DNA of 64,000 bases from Mesorhizobium sp. NZP2077 (lineage in GTDB: Bacteria > Pseudomonadota > Alphaproteobacteria > Rhizobiales > Rhizobiaceae): NCBI RefSeq assembly GCF_013170805.1, contig NZ_CP051293.1, positions 3,354,001 to 3,418,000 on the forward strand, written 5' to 3'. The notes under the pieces are model-generated. The model worked only from the letters and a program-made list of their open reading frames with translations, was not told the origin of the DNA and searched no databases. Shown piece after piece: positions 45,093 through 54,692 of this stretch. A program made the translations under genes and the position numbers. Each line of letters starts with the position of its first letter. Within the stretch, counting starts at the first letter, position 1.

Positions 45093-46565
45093 TCAACCGC
45101 TCGGCGTTTCAGGCGCCATGTTGGCGCGCCCACGCGGCACGCCAAGTCCGGTATCGGGCGGTTCGCCGGCGGCCGGCCTGTTCTCGATCATGTGCAAGGT
45201 GCGCCAGCCACCGAAGCGGTAATAGGCCGCGGCCAGGATCAGCGAAGTGATCGAGCCAGCCGGGAAACTCCACCACAGCGCTTCCTCGCCGATAACGCCG
45301 CGCATGAAATAGGCAAAGCCGGTGCGCACGATGAGTACCGAGATCACCAGGATGATCAGCGGCGGCATCACCGCGCCGGTGGCGCGCACGGTGGCAAACA
45401 GCACGATGGTGATGCCGAACAGGATGAACGACCAGGACGCCGCGGAGTTGATGTGGGCTGCGATGTCGATCGCCGCGCTGTCGCTGCTCAGGAACAGGCT
45501 GAGGATCGAGCGGTCGAAGAGCCACAGCAGGGCGACCAGGGCGCCGGTCAGGACAAGGTTGAAGCCAACGCCGGAGGCGGCGATGCGGCCGATCCGGTCC
45601 CAGCGGCCGGCGCCGACATTCTGCGCCGCCATGGAGGAGACCGCCGCACCGATCGCCAGCGCCGGCATCTGGATGTAGGTCCACAACTGTGCGGCGATGC
45701 CGTAGGCGGCGGCGACCTGCGAACCGTAGGAATTGACGATGCCCATCACCGTCAGGGCCGCCGCCGAGATGACGATCATCTGCAGCCCCATCGGCACGCC
45801 CTTGAAGACGATTAAGCGCAGCAAAGCCGGATCGGGCCGCAGCAGGGCGAGGTTGGCGCCGGCCAGCCGTAGCGGATGTTTGCGCGCATAGAGCACGACA
45901 AGGATGGCAATCACGCTCACCGTCTGGCCGATCAGCGTCGAGGTGGCGGAGCCCGCAATTCCGAGTTCCGGGAAGGTTCCGATGCCGCGGATCAGCAGCG
46001 GGTTGAGGACGATATCGAGGACGACCGCCAGCGCCATGAAAATGAAGGGTGTGCGTGAATCGCCGGCACCGCGCAGCACTGTCATGACGAAGGACAGAAG
46101 GTTCATCATCGGCACGGCGACGAAGATGATGCGCAGATAGGAACGCGCCAGCGGCAAGGCGTCTGCCGGTGTGCCAAGCGAGTTGAGGATGGCGTCGACC
46201 CAGATCCAGCCGCAGACGGCGAAAACAATGGAGACGAGGAAGAAGAAGGTGGCGCTGGTGCCGACGATGCGGCGGGCCTCGGGCAGGTCACGGGCGCCGA
46301 CCGACTGCGCCACCAGGATGGTCGCGGCCATGCCGATGCCGAACACCGTGCCCAGGATCAGGAACACGACGAGGTTGGCGTTGGAGGTGGCGGTCAGTGC
46401 CGATTCGCCGAGGAAGCGGCCGACCCAGACGGCATTGATCGACGCGTTGAGCGACTGCAGCACGTTGGAGCCGAGCACCGGCAAGGCAAACAGCAGCAGC
46501 GTGCGCGGGATCGGGCCGCTGGTCAGGTCGCCGGTGCGCCGGCGCGTGGGCATTTGTTCGTTCAT
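45093..46565 (-). CDS. MATE family efflux transporter
   Basis: 490-residue multidrug/toxic-compound exporter with 12 expected helices in two bundles. Marks: PRTLLLFALPVLGSNVLQSLNASINAVWVGRFLG (quoted by its cores FALPVL and VWVGRFLG), GIGMAATILVAQSVGA and, in the second half, GLQMIVISAAALTVMGIVNSYG and VGAGRWDRIGR. Exports cationic compounds by Na+ or H+ antiport; substrate unknown. ATG at 46565. Confidence 0.92.
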   Translation of the reverse strand: MNEQMPTRRRTGDLTSGPIPRTLLLFALPVLGSNVLQSLNASINAVWVGRFLGESALTATSNANLVVFLILGTVFGIGMAATILVAQSVGARDLPEARRIVGTSATFFFLVSIVFAVCGWIWVDAILNSLGTPADALPLARSYLRIIFVAVPMMNLLSFVMTVLRGAGDSRTPFIFMALAVVLDIVLNPLLIRGIGTFPELGIAGSATSTLIGQTVSVIAILVVLYARKHPLRLAGANLALLRPDPALLRLIVFKGVPMGLQMIVISAAALTVMGIVNSYGSQVAAAYGIAAQLWTYIQMPALAIGAAVSSMAAQNVGAGRWDRIGRIAASGVGFNLVLTGALVALLWLFDRSILSLFLSSDSAAIDIAAHINSAASWSFILFGITIVLFATVRATGAVMPPLIILVISVLIVRTGFAYFMRGVIGEEALWWSFPAGSITSLILAAAYYRFGGWRTLHMIENRPAAGEPPDTGLGVPRGRANMAPETPSG

Positions 46566-46755
46566 GGCTGAAGGCCTGTCTTGAGTCCGGTCCGTGATGA
46601 TTGCCGATTCAACGAGACAGGTCGATGCGGCGTCGGAAAATTCCGCCTGGTGTCTCTTGATCTAATCATGTTCTCAAAGCTCCCGGAATGGGCTATTGAT
46701 CGTCACCGCGTGGGGCCGCATTCCTACTAGATCTGATGGATAAGCCGGGGGGATT

Positions 46756-47547
46756 ATGTCCGATATTTCGCTGTTTTCCGAGCGCCTGAGCCGGCGTGCG
46801 TTTCTCGGTGCGTCCGCCTTGGGCGCAGCCGCCGTGGCTCTTTCTGCGTGTACCACCACGGAGATGGTGACGCCGCCGCCAGTCGCAGCGGCGCCGCCCG
46901 AGCCTGCGCTCGGTGATACCGCAACAATGTATACCGCGCGCACCGATGAGGGCTTTCAATTGCCGGCCATCCCGGTGGCCAAGCTCGATCCGAAGTTCGT
47001 GCGCCAGATCGTGGCCGACCCGACCGGTGAAAAACCCGGCACAATCGTCGTCGATGTCTCCGAGCACTTCCTCTATCTGGTGCGCGACGGCGGCAAGGCT
47101 ATCCGCTACGGCGTCAGCCTCGGCAAGGCCGGGTTTGGATGGACCGGCAGCGCGGTTATCCAGGCGAGGAAGAAGTGGCCGGTGTGGACACCGCCGCCGG
47201 AAATGATCAAGCGCCGGCCGGAACTGGCGAAATTCAAGGACGGCATGCCGCCCGGCCCGCAGAGCCCGCTCGGCGCCCGCGCGCTCTATCTGTTCCGCGA
47301 CGGCAAGGACACGATGTACCGGCTGCACGGCACGCCGGAGTGGGATTCCATCGGCAAGAACGCATCGTCGGGCTGCGTGCGCTTCATGAACCAGGACATC
47401 ATCGACCTCTATAGCCGCGTCAACGGTCCCGCCCAGGTCTTTGTGCGTCCCAACCTTTCGGCTGCCGGCAAGATCATGGCCGTGTCGAGCAGGACGGCAG
47501 AGCCGATCGATGCCGGCGTGCCGAAGGATGCGGAGTTCTTGAAGTAG
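46756..47547 (+). CDS. L,D-transpeptidase (YkuD family), lipoprotein-like
   Basis: 263 residues. The N-terminus combines a twin-arginine-like LSRRAFLG and a lipobox-like ALSAC (Cys32), so it may be exported by Tat and lipidated. The YkuD domain (about 95-230) ends in the active-site motif HGTPEWDSIGKNASSGCVRF, with His191 and catalytic Cys207. It forms 3-3 peptidoglycan cross-links or attaches proteins to the wall, a prominent mode of wall linkage in Rhizobiales. Many paralogues are usual in these genomes. Confidence 0.92.
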   Translation: MSDISLFSERLSRRAFLGASALGAAAVALSACTTTEMVTPPPVAAAPPEPALGDTATMYTARTDEGFQLPAIPVAKLDPKFVRQIVADPTGEKPGTIVVDVSEHFLYLVRDGGKAIRYGVSLGKAGFGWTGSAVIQARKKWPVWTPPPEMIKRRPELAKFKDGMPPGPQSPLGARALYLFRDGKDTMYRLHGTPEWDSIGKNASSGCVRFMNQDIIDLYSRVNGPAQVFVRPNLSAAGKIMAVSSRTAEPIDAGVPKDAEFLK

Positions 47548-47562
47548 CTTTCACGGCCCGCG

Positions 47563-47587
47563 CAGGCGGACGCGTCGCGCCCGCCTG
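47563..47587. terminator. Hairpin between convergent L,D-transpeptidase and phytase-like genes
   Basis: CAGGCGG (47563-47569) pairs with CCGCCTG (47581-47587) over an 11-nt loop. No T-run; weak candidate for a shared transcript end. Confidence 0.4.
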
Positions 47588-47598
47588 AATAGGGGTGA

Positions 47599-49062
47599 CT
47601 ACTTCTTGGCGAGGCCGGGAAGCGTGACCTGATAGACCAGGAACATGGTGTCGACATTGGCGCCGTCATCGGCCTTGTAGGGGGCGCCGACCTGGAAGCC
47701 ATCCTGGGCGAGGAAGTCGTTGTCATTGGCGACGAACAGGAAGTAGTCGTCGGGCAGCTTCGGGTCCAGCACGCTCGCCAGCGACATCGCTTCCCACTTC
47801 TCGGAGAGATTGTTGTGATCGTTCGGCGCGCCATTGTGCAGGCCGAAGCGATTGAGCTGCGCATTGTCGTTGATGTCGATGAACGGGGTCAGCCTGGCCG
47901 GCGTCACCGACGGATCGAGCAAGCCCTTAGGGGCGATCGGCTTGTCGGCGGCATCGAAGGCGCCGCCGGCGATGTCGGTCGCGGCCGAAACGTCGACGGC
48001 GAATATCTGGCGCAGCAGCGAGGTGTCGCCCTTGAGACCCTGGCCGTTGCCGCTGTCGCGCGCCAGCATCAGGAATGACGTGTCCGACAGCGCCACGATC
48101 TCGCTCTGTGCCGCGATCTTGGTCTTGCCCTTGGCATCCTTGAACACCGGCAGCGGCACGACATATTCATGCGCCAGCTTGAGATGGGCGAGGTCGGAGC
48201 GGTCGTAGACCAGCGCTCTTGTGTTCTGCCGGGTCGAAGCGGAATCGCCACCATCCTGCCTGGTCGCCGACTGCAGCACGGCGATGAGGAACTTGCCGTC
48301 CGGCGTCATCGCCATGCCTTCGAGGCCCTGGTTGTTCTGGCGCCCGGTATCGGGATCCTTCGGGTCGGGTTCGGCCGCACCTGGACCGGGGTTGTCCGAT
48401 GAGAAATTCGGTTTCCCCTTGCGCATCGGCACCAGGGCCGCCGGCGGCTGCGTCGCCGACAGCAGGCGGCCCTCGGCGGAGAAGTGGTAGATGTTGGGGC
48501 CATATTCGTCGGAGATGAACATCGAGGCGTCCGGCAGCCGCACGATCGCTTCATTGTCGAGGGCGAGCTTGCCGTTGGTGGCGACCGGCAGCATCGGCAT
48601 GTCGCCGCTTGCTGCGCGCACATCCGACAGCGGATCGAGGCCGGTGGTGTCGGCGCCCTTGTCGTCCGTGAGCAGCAAGGTGTCGGCAAGCGTCGCCTTG
48701 ACCTCAGTCTGTTCCTGGCCAGCGGCGCCTGGCGCCGCCGGGGTAAACTCGATGCCGATGGTGTTGACGCGCGCCCGGTAGTCGGTGGTGCCGGCGACAT
48801 TGTAGCCGCGATCCGGCAGCAGCCAGAGCGATCCCTTGTAGGTACCGGCATCATGGGTCCAGCTTGATGTATCGATCGCCATGCCGGAACCCGAGCCGAA
48901 AGTTTCGCCAAACTTGTCGCGCTGAGCAGCCGGGATGCGGCCGACGCCGACCAGACCCTTGTTGACGAGGACGGTCGCGGTGCTGTCGGCGAGCGCCGGC
49001 GTCAAGGCGGTGAACAGGACCAGCGCGATGCCGAGCGAGGCGGTTCGGTAAAGCTGTTTCAT
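47599..49062 (-). CDS. Secreted esterase-like/phytase-like beta-propeller protein (PF13449 type)
   Basis: 487 residues with a signal peptide (about 1-25, cleaving after ALA). The mature protein has phytase-like marks: SGMAIDTSSW, GSLWLLPDRGYN, ISDEYGPNIYHFSAEGRLL, GLEGMAMTPDGKFLIAVLQS and DYFLFVANDNDFL. Acidic residues suggest Ca2+ sites. It is probably periplasmic or extracellular, perhaps a phosphoesterase; the exact substrate is unknown. The start at 49062 follows AGAGGA; an upstream extension in the frame lacks a ribosome binding site. Confidence 0.88.
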   Translation of the reverse strand: MKQLYRTASLGIALVLFTALTPALADSTATVLVNKGLVGVGRIPAAQRDKFGETFGSGSGMAIDTSSWTHDAGTYKGSLWLLPDRGYNVAGTTDYRARVNTIGIEFTPAAPGAAGQEQTEVKATLADTLLLTDDKGADTTGLDPLSDVRAASGDMPMLPVATNGKLALDNEAIVRLPDASMFISDEYGPNIYHFSAEGRLLSATQPPAALVPMRKGKPNFSSDNPGPGAAEPDPKDPDTGRQNNQGLEGMAMTPDGKFLIAVLQSATRQDGGDSASTRQNTRALVYDRSDLAHLKLAHEYVVPLPVFKDAKGKTKIAAQSEIVALSDTSFLMLARDSGNGQGLKGDTSLLRQIFAVDVSAATDIAGGAFDAADKPIAPKGLLDPSVTPARLTPFIDINDNAQLNRFGLHNGAPNDHNNLSEKWEAMSLASVLDPKLPDDYFLFVANDNDFLAQDGFQVGAPYKADDGANVDTMFLVYQVTLPGLAKK

Positions 49063-49294
49063 GGATATCCTCTTGTGACGGATGTGCCGGAGCGGCTTAA
49101 GGACGAAAAGCTGAAAGAGGCGGCACATCGATGACGCCGCGCGCCGCTTCCTGAAAAGGGGTCTAAGGCGCGAACATGATGCTTGCGTGACAGTGCGGCA
49201 TGCAGGTCAGCCGGCCTGTTCACCGGGCGAGAAAGACACGTGCTCAGGCCAATATTTGATCATCCCCGCGCATCCGTTCGGGTGTGCAAGCGCG

Positions 49295-49318
49295 GCACTA
49301 GACACATATGTACAGTGC
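49295..49318 (+). promoter_or_regulatory. Palindromic candidate operator before the FAD dehydrogenase gene
   Basis: Arms GCACT (49295-49299) and AGTGC (49314-49318) flank an internal palindrome ACATATGT (49304-49311), 40 bp before the start codon, in a 295-bp divergent spacer that otherwise shows nothing distinct. Symmetry is slightly offset. No regulator gene adjoins it. Confidence 0.35.
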
Positions 49319-49357
49319 GTATAGGATACTTGCTTCTGACAGACCGGGAGGGAAGCC

Positions 49358-51769
49358 GTGAAGTCGCACTACCGCGCAGTCGTCATCGGGGGTGGGGTGG
49401 TCGGCGCCTCGGTGCTCTACCATCTGACGCGGTTCGGCTGGTCTGACGTGGCGCTGATCGAGCGCGCCGAATTGACCGCCGGTTCGACCTGGCACGCGGC
49501 GGCCGGATTCCATGCCCTCAATGCCGATCCCAACGTCGCGGCGCTGCAGGATTACACCATCAAGCTCTACCGTGAGATCGAGTCCGAGTCCGGCCAGGAC
49601 ATCGGCCTGCACATGACCGGCGGCGTCAACATCGCCAGCGATCCGCAGCGCTGGGAGTGGCTGAAATCGGCCTGGGCGGTGTTCCAGTCGGTCGGCATCG
49701 AAACCGCCCGGCTGGTGACACCGGACGAGATCAAGGCGATCTGCCCGATCGTCGATGTCACGGGTGTGCTGGGCGGCCTGCATGATTCGAACGAAGGCCA
49801 TCTCGACCCCTACGGCACCACGCACGCCTATGCCGGCGCCGCGAAGAAGCGCGGTGCCGAGATCATCCTGCGCAACCGGGTGGTCGAGCTCAAGGCACGC
49901 GCAGACGGCCATTGGGACGTCGTCACCGAGCAGGGCGCCATCGTTGCCGAGCATGTCATCAACGCCGGCGGGCTATGGGCAAAGCAGCTCGGCCGCATGG
50001 CCGGCGTCGACCTGCCGGTGACGCCGATGGAGCACCATTATTTCATCACCGAGGACATTCCGGAGATCGCGGCCCTGGACCGCGAGATCGGCCTCGCCGT
50101 CGACCTCGACGGCTTCTCCTACTTGCGCCAAGAGCGCAAGGGTGTGCTGCTCGGCGTCTACGAGCAGAATCCGAAGCACTGGAACATGGATGGCGCGCCA
50201 TGGGACTACGGCATCGAGCTGATCCCGGAAGACATCGACCGCATTAGCCCGGAACTTGCCAAGGCGCATGAGCGCTTTCCGTGCCTGGCGACGGCCGGCA
50301 TCCGCAAATGGGTCAACGGCGCCTTCACCTTTACCCCCGACGGCAACCCGATCGTCGGACCGGTGCGCGGCCTGAAAAACTACTGGGTCGCCTGTGGCGT
50401 CATGGTCGGCTTCAGCCAGGGCGGCGGCGTTGGAAAATCGCTGGCCGAATGGATGATTTACGGCGAACCGCAGGCCGACATTTTCGGCATGGACATTGCG
50501 CGTTACGGCGCCTTCGCCGCCAACCGCGAATACCTCAAGCAGACGACGCGGCAATTCTACTCGCGCCGCTTCGTCATGACCTTTCCCAATGAGCGGCTGT
50601 CCGCCGGCAGGCCTTTGAAACGCCCGGGCGCCTATGACGGCATGAGTGCCGCGGGTTGCGAATGGACAGCGTCGTGGGGGCTGGAAATCCCGGCCTATTT
50701 TGCGCCGATGGGTTTTCGCGAGAACACGACGCTCAAGCGCTCCAACGCCTTCGACATCGTCGGCGACGAGGCGTTGCAGGTCCGGCGGGCCGCCGGTCTC
50801 ATCGATATCTCGGCGTATTCGCGCTATGCAGTGTCGGGGCCAAACGCCCAGGCATGGCTCGATCGGCTGCTTGCCTGCAAGCTGCCGAAAGCCGGGCAGG
50901 CGCGGCTGGCGCCGATGCTCGGGCCAGATGGGCGGCTGAAGGGCGACCTCACCGTGATCAACTGGGGCAGCAGTGACACTTGGCTGATGGGCTCCTATTA
51001 TCTCAGGGAGTTCCACATGCGCTGGTTCGAGAGCCACGCGGCGGAAGGTGTTTCAGTCGCCGATCTCTCCGATGCAATGAGCGGCTTCCTGCTGACCGGG
51101 CCGAATGCGCGGAAAATCCTGGAGCGCACGACACATCAGGACGTCTCCGCCACGGCACTGCCGTTCATGGCTTGCGGCGTGTTTGACATCGGCATGGTGC
51201 AGGCGCGGGTCACGCGGCTGTCGATCGCTGGCGAGCTCGGGTTCGAGATCAGTTGCCCGGTGGCCATGCATGCCACGCTGCGCGACACGCTGCTTGCCGC
51301 CGGCGAGGATCTTGGCCTCGCCGAGATCGGCTACTACGCGCTCAATGCGCTCAGGTTGGAGAAAAGCTTCGGCATCTGGTCACGCGAATTCACGCAGGGC
51401 TACACGCCAGGCCAGGCCGGCCTCGACCGCTTCATTGCCTTCGACAAGGGCGATTTCATCGGCCGCAGGGCGGCGCTGAGGGAACGCAAGGCGGGTACCT
51501 CGCAACGGATCGTGACGCTGGAGATAGATGCTGTCGATGCCGACGCCAGCGGCTTCGAGCCGGTCTGGCGCGACGGCCGGCGTGTCGGCTTCGTCACTTC
51601 GGGCGGCTTTGGCTACACGATCGGCAAGAGCGTCGCGCTGGCGTTGGTGGACGACGATTTTGCCGAGGAGGGGACGGCACTTTCGGTCCACATTGTCGGC
51701 GTCGAGCGGCCGGCACGGATCATCGCAGCCTCGCCCTACGATCCCTCGGGTAAGGCGATGCGGCAATGA
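49358..51769 (+). CDS. FAD-dependent dehydrogenase fused to a GcvT domain (dimethylglycine/sarcosine dehydrogenase type)
   Basis: 803 residues. The N-terminal DAO domain (about 1-385) starts AVVIGGGVVGASVLYHL and contains TAGSTWHAA, whose His46 matches the covalent FAD attachment residue of dimethylglycine dehydrogenase. A bridging FAO_M-like segment leads to a GcvT folate-binding domain (about 440-710; SAYSRYAVSGPNA, ELGFEI, ALRLEKSFGIW) and a C-terminal barrel. Such enzymes oxidise N-methyl groups of dimethylglycine or sarcosine and pass the one-carbon unit to tetrahydrofolate. GTG start at 49358 with GGGAGG. The MttB-family gene follows 12 bp later, pointing to a shared pathway for methylated amines. 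Confidence 0.88.
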   Translation: MKSHYRAVVIGGGVVGASVLYHLTRFGWSDVALIERAELTAGSTWHAAAGFHALNADPNVAALQDYTIKLYREIESESGQDIGLHMTGGVNIASDPQRWEWLKSAWAVFQSVGIETARLVTPDEIKAICPIVDVTGVLGGLHDSNEGHLDPYGTTHAYAGAAKKRGAEIILRNRVVELKARADGHWDVVTEQGAIVAEHVINAGGLWAKQLGRMAGVDLPVTPMEHHYFITEDIPEIAALDREIGLAVDLDGFSYLRQERKGVLLGVYEQNPKHWNMDGAPWDYGIELIPEDIDRISPELAKAHERFPCLATAGIRKWVNGAFTFTPDGNPIVGPVRGLKNYWVACGVMVGFSQGGGVGKSLAEWMIYGEPQADIFGMDIARYGAFAANREYLKQTTRQFYSRRFVMTFPNERLSAGRPLKRPGAYDGMSAAGCEWTASWGLEIPAYFAPMGFRENTTLKRSNAFDIVGDEALQVRRAAGLIDISAYSRYAVSGPNAQAWLDRLLACKLPKAGQARLAPMLGPDGRLKGDLTVINWGSSDTWLMGSYYLREFHMRWFESHAAEGVSVADLSDAMSGFLLTGPNARKILERTTHQDVSATALPFMACGVFDIGMVQARVTRLSIAGELGFEISCPVAMHATLRDTLLAAGEDLGLAEIGYYALNALRLEKSFGIWSREFTQGYTPGQAGLDRFIAFDKGDFIGRRAALRERKAGTSQRIVTLEIDAVDADASGFEPVWRDGRRVGFVTSGGFGYTIGKSVALALVDDDFAEEGTALSVHIVGVERPARIIAASPYDPSGKAMRQ

Positions 51770-51781
51770 GGAGGATTTTCG

Positions 51782-53335
51782 ATGGTCGATGACGCGGCAC
51801 GGGACAGCCGGCGTGAACGCCGGCGTGGACGTACGGGCGAGGCCGGCAGCGAAAGCAGCCGCCGGCCCAATTACCGGTCGCTGAAGAACCCGTTCCTGCC
51901 GCAGCCGATCTTTTCTGACGATCAGGTCGCCGCGATCCACGACACGGCGCTGCGCGTGCTGGAGGAACTCGGCATCAAGGTGCTGCTGCCGCAGGCGCGA
52001 GAGATTTTCGCCAGCGCCGGCGCGCTGGTCGACCCGGACACCGACATGGTGCGCATCGGCCGCGACATGGTGGTGGCGGCGTTGGCCTCGGCGCCGAAGT
52101 CGATCCATGCCCAAGCCGGCGACCGCTCCCGCGACCTGATGCTGGAACTCGGGTCGATGACCTTCCTCGCCGGTTGCGGCGCGCCGAACGTCACCGATCT
52201 CGAACGCGGCCGGCGGCCGGGCACGCTGGCCGATTTCGAGGATCTGCTACGGCTGGTGCAGCATTTCGACGTGCTGCATATGCTTGGCCCTTGCATCGAG
52301 CCGCAGGATGTCGACAACCGCTTTCGCCACTATGCCGTCAACCGCGCGCAGCTGACGCTGTCCGACAAGTTTCCCTTCGTCTTCGCGCGCGGCACGCCGC
52401 AGGTCGAGGACGGGTTCGAGATGATCAGGCTGGCGCGCGGCCTGTCGCAGGACGAATTCCTGGCGAACGCGCATTGCTACACCGTCATCAACACCAACTC
52501 GCCGCGCCAGCTCGACATTCCGATGGCGCAAGGCATCATCGATTTCGCGCGGGCCGGCCAAGTTTCGGTCATCACGCCGTTCTGTCTGGCGGGGGCGATG
52601 GCGCCGATCACGGTGGCCGGCGCGTTGGCGCTGCAGCATGCCGAGGCGCTGGCGGGCCTGACGCTGGCGCAGCTCGTGCGGCCCGGCGCACCAGTCGTCT
52701 ACGGCTCCTTCTCCTCCAATGTCGACATGAAATCCGGCGCGCCGGCCTTCGGCACGCCGGAGCATGTGAAGGCGACGCTGGGCGCCGGCCAACTGGCGCG
52801 CTTCACCGGACTGCCCTGGCGGTCCGGCGGCGGCAGCGCCGCCAACATCTCGGACGCGCAGGCGGCGCACGAAACGCAGTTCGCGCTGTGGGGCTCGGTG
52901 CTGGCCGGGGCGACGATGTGCATCCACGCCGCCGGCTGGCTGGAGGGCGGCTTGAGCGTCTCCTTCGAGAAGATGATCACTGATATCGAGGCGCTGCAGA
53001 CGGTGGCGGAACTCTGCGCCGCGACGCCCGGCGACGATGATTCAATCGGCTTCGAGGCGATCGCCGAAGTGCAGCCGGGCGGCCATTTCTTCTCGGCCGG
53101 CCACACCATGGCACGCTACCGCACCGCCTTCTACGAACCGCTGGTGGCCGACTGGTCGAACTTCGGCAACTGGACGCAAAGCGGATCGAAGACGGCGAGC
53201 GAGCGCGCCACTGGCGTCTGGCGGCGCGCCGTTGCCGATTTCGAGCCGCCAGCGAGCGCTGCCGCGACCGCCGGCGTGCTCGACGAATTCATCGCCCGGC
53301 GTACTGAGGAGGGCGGAGCGGCGCCGGTGTCGTGA
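51782..53335 (+). CDS. MttB-family methyltransferase, non-pyrrolysine type
   Basis: 517 residues of the trimethylamine methyltransferase superfamily (PF06253). Visible family features: FLPQPIFSDDQVAAIHDTALRVLEELGIKV (cited by SDDQVAAIHDTAL), SMTFLAGCGAPNVTDLERGRRPGT, an ITPFCLAGAMAPITVAGAL segment, and GGGSAANISDAQAAHE. There is no in-frame UAG, so it is a non-pyrrolysine homologue like those acting on glycine betaine, proline betaine or carnitine. Those donate methyl to a corrinoid protein, but no corrinoid protein gene lies here. The N-terminus (about 1-30) is Arg-rich and unlike the family. It pairs with the upstream GcvT-fused dehydrogenase and converges on the ABC ATPase gene (12-bp gap). 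Confidence 0.9.
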   Translation: MVDDAARDSRRERRRGRTGEAGSESSRRPNYRSLKNPFLPQPIFSDDQVAAIHDTALRVLEELGIKVLLPQAREIFASAGALVDPDTDMVRIGRDMVVAALASAPKSIHAQAGDRSRDLMLELGSMTFLAGCGAPNVTDLERGRRPGTLADFEDLLRLVQHFDVLHMLGPCIEPQDVDNRFRHYAVNRAQLTLSDKFPFVFARGTPQVEDGFEMIRLARGLSQDEFLANAHCYTVINTNSPRQLDIPMAQGIIDFARAGQVSVITPFCLAGAMAPITVAGALALQHAEALAGLTLAQLVRPGAPVVYGSFSSNVDMKSGAPAFGTPEHVKATLGAGQLARFTGLPWRSGGGSAANISDAQAAHETQFALWGSVLAGATMCIHAAGWLEGGLSVSFEKMITDIEALQTVAELCAATPGDDDSIGFEAIAEVQPGGHFFSAGHTMARYRTAFYEPLVADWSNFGNWTQSGSKTASERATGVWRRAVADFEPPASAAATAGVLDEFIARRTEEGGAAPVS

Positions 53336-53347
53336 CGGGCAAAGGGA

Positions 53348-54667
53348 CTATGTCGGGTTGTCGAGCGTGAAGAGGTCGCTCTCCTCGTCATAGGCAAAAT
53401 ATTCGGCGTAGCGGGCCCAGCTGATGACGGCCCGCACCGTCTGGTCGGCGTAGCCCTCGGACATGTGATCCTCCAGCTCGTCACGGAAGCGGCGGGCAGG
53501 CGCCTTGTGATTGGCGCGTTCGTCGAGCACGCGGCGGATATGGCCGGCCAGCGGCACATAGGTCGCGAGCTGCTGCGCGAACAATTGCTTGCGCGCGTCG
53601 ACCTCGCTCTCGGCGAAGCGCTTTCCCGCCGGGGTCAGCTGGATATCGCCCTCGGCCAATTCGGCAAAGCGCAGCAATTGCAGCGTTTCGGCGATCGGGA
53701 ACAGATCGTCGATCTCGAGCTGAAGGCTGGCGGCCAGCGGCGGCAGGTCGGCATGTCCGTTGTAAGGCGGTGCGGCGACGGCCTCGATCAGGCCGGCGAG
53801 CAGGTTGGTCGAGACGCGCGGCAGCACCATAGCGATGCCCGAACCCGGGAAAACGCCGTCGCGGGCAGGGGTGCCCGGCTCCTTCCTGGCGGTCATGCGG
53901 GCATAGATGTCCTCGACCAGGGCACGGAAGGCCGGGTCCAGTCGGTTGCGCGGCTGCGGTAGCTCGATCTTGAGTTCGGCGACGACGCGGCCGGGGTTCG
54001 ACGAGAAGATCAGCACGCGGTCGCACATCAGCACCGCTTCCTCGATGTTGTGCGTCACCATCAGGATCGACTCGATCGGCATGCGGCCTTCCAACCAGAG
54101 GTCGAGCAGGTCGGTGCGCAGCGTCTCGGCCGTCAGCACGTCGAGCGCCGAGAACGGCTCATCCATCAACAGCACTTTCGGGTGCACCACCAGGGCGCGG
54201 GCGAGCCCGACGCGCTGGCGCATGCCGCCCGAGAGTTCCTTCGGATAGGCGTTCTCGAACCCGTCGAGACCGATGAGGTCGATGGCCGACAGCGCGCGCT
54301 TGCGGCGCTCGGCGGGGGAGACGCCCTGCGCCTCGAGCCCGAGCTCGACATTCTGCAGCACGGTCAGCCAGGGAAACAGCGCGAAACTCTGGAAGACCAT
54401 GGCAATGCCGTCCGGCGTACCGGATACGGCCTTGCCCTCGAAGGTGATGGCGCCCTCGCTCGGCCGGATCAGACCGGCGATCGAGCGCAGGAGCGTGGAT
54501 TTGCCGGAGCCGGAGCGGCCTAGCAGGCCGACGATCTCGCCGGAGCCCAGCGTCAGCCCGACCTGGTCGAGGACGATGAGCTTGCCCGCGCTTCCCTTGT
54601 CATAGGTCTGGCAGACGCCATGGACTTCGACGAGAGGGCGGTTCTTGGTGATGACAGCTTGGTTCAT
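53348..54667 (-). CDS. ABC transporter ATP-binding protein with AAA-associated C-terminal domain
   Basis: 439 residues. The ATPase domain (about 10-250) has Walker A GRSGSGKST, a Q-loop near MVFQSFALFPW, signature LSGGMRQRVGLARAL, Walker B VLLMDEPFSALD and switch His in VTHNIEEA. It belongs to the nitrate/sulfonate/taurine-type importers. The extra C-terminal part (about 290-439) resembles the AAA-associated domain (PF09821), presumably regulatory. ATG at 54667 follows AGGA by about 8 nt; a longer frame begins at 54727 but lacks such a site. It is downstream of the permease gene in the same transcript. Confidence 0.9.
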   Translation of the reverse strand: MNQAVITKNRPLVEVHGVCQTYDKGSAGKLIVLDQVGLTLGSGEIVGLLGRSGSGKSTLLRSIAGLIRPSEGAITFEGKAVSGTPDGIAMVFQSFALFPWLTVLQNVELGLEAQGVSPAERRKRALSAIDLIGLDGFENAYPKELSGGMRQRVGLARALVVHPKVLLMDEPFSALDVLTAETLRTDLLDLWLEGRMPIESILMVTHNIEEAVLMCDRVLIFSSNPGRVVAELKIELPQPRNRLDPAFRALVEDIYARMTARKEPGTPARDGVFPGSGIAMVLPRVSTNLLAGLIEAVAAPPYNGHADLPPLAASLQLEIDDLFPIAETLQLLRFAELAEGDIQLTPAGKRFAESEVDARKQLFAQQLATYVPLAGHIRRVLDERANHKAPARRFRDELEDHMSEGYADQTVRAVISWARYAEYFAYDEESDLFTLDNPT

Positions 54668-54692
54668 GATTAGTTTCCTGAAAGGACGGGGG

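Noticed and set aside
51782..53335. Possible pyrrolysine (amber) codon in the MttB gene
   Set aside because: The frame has no internal TAG; it is a non-pyrrolysine homologue.
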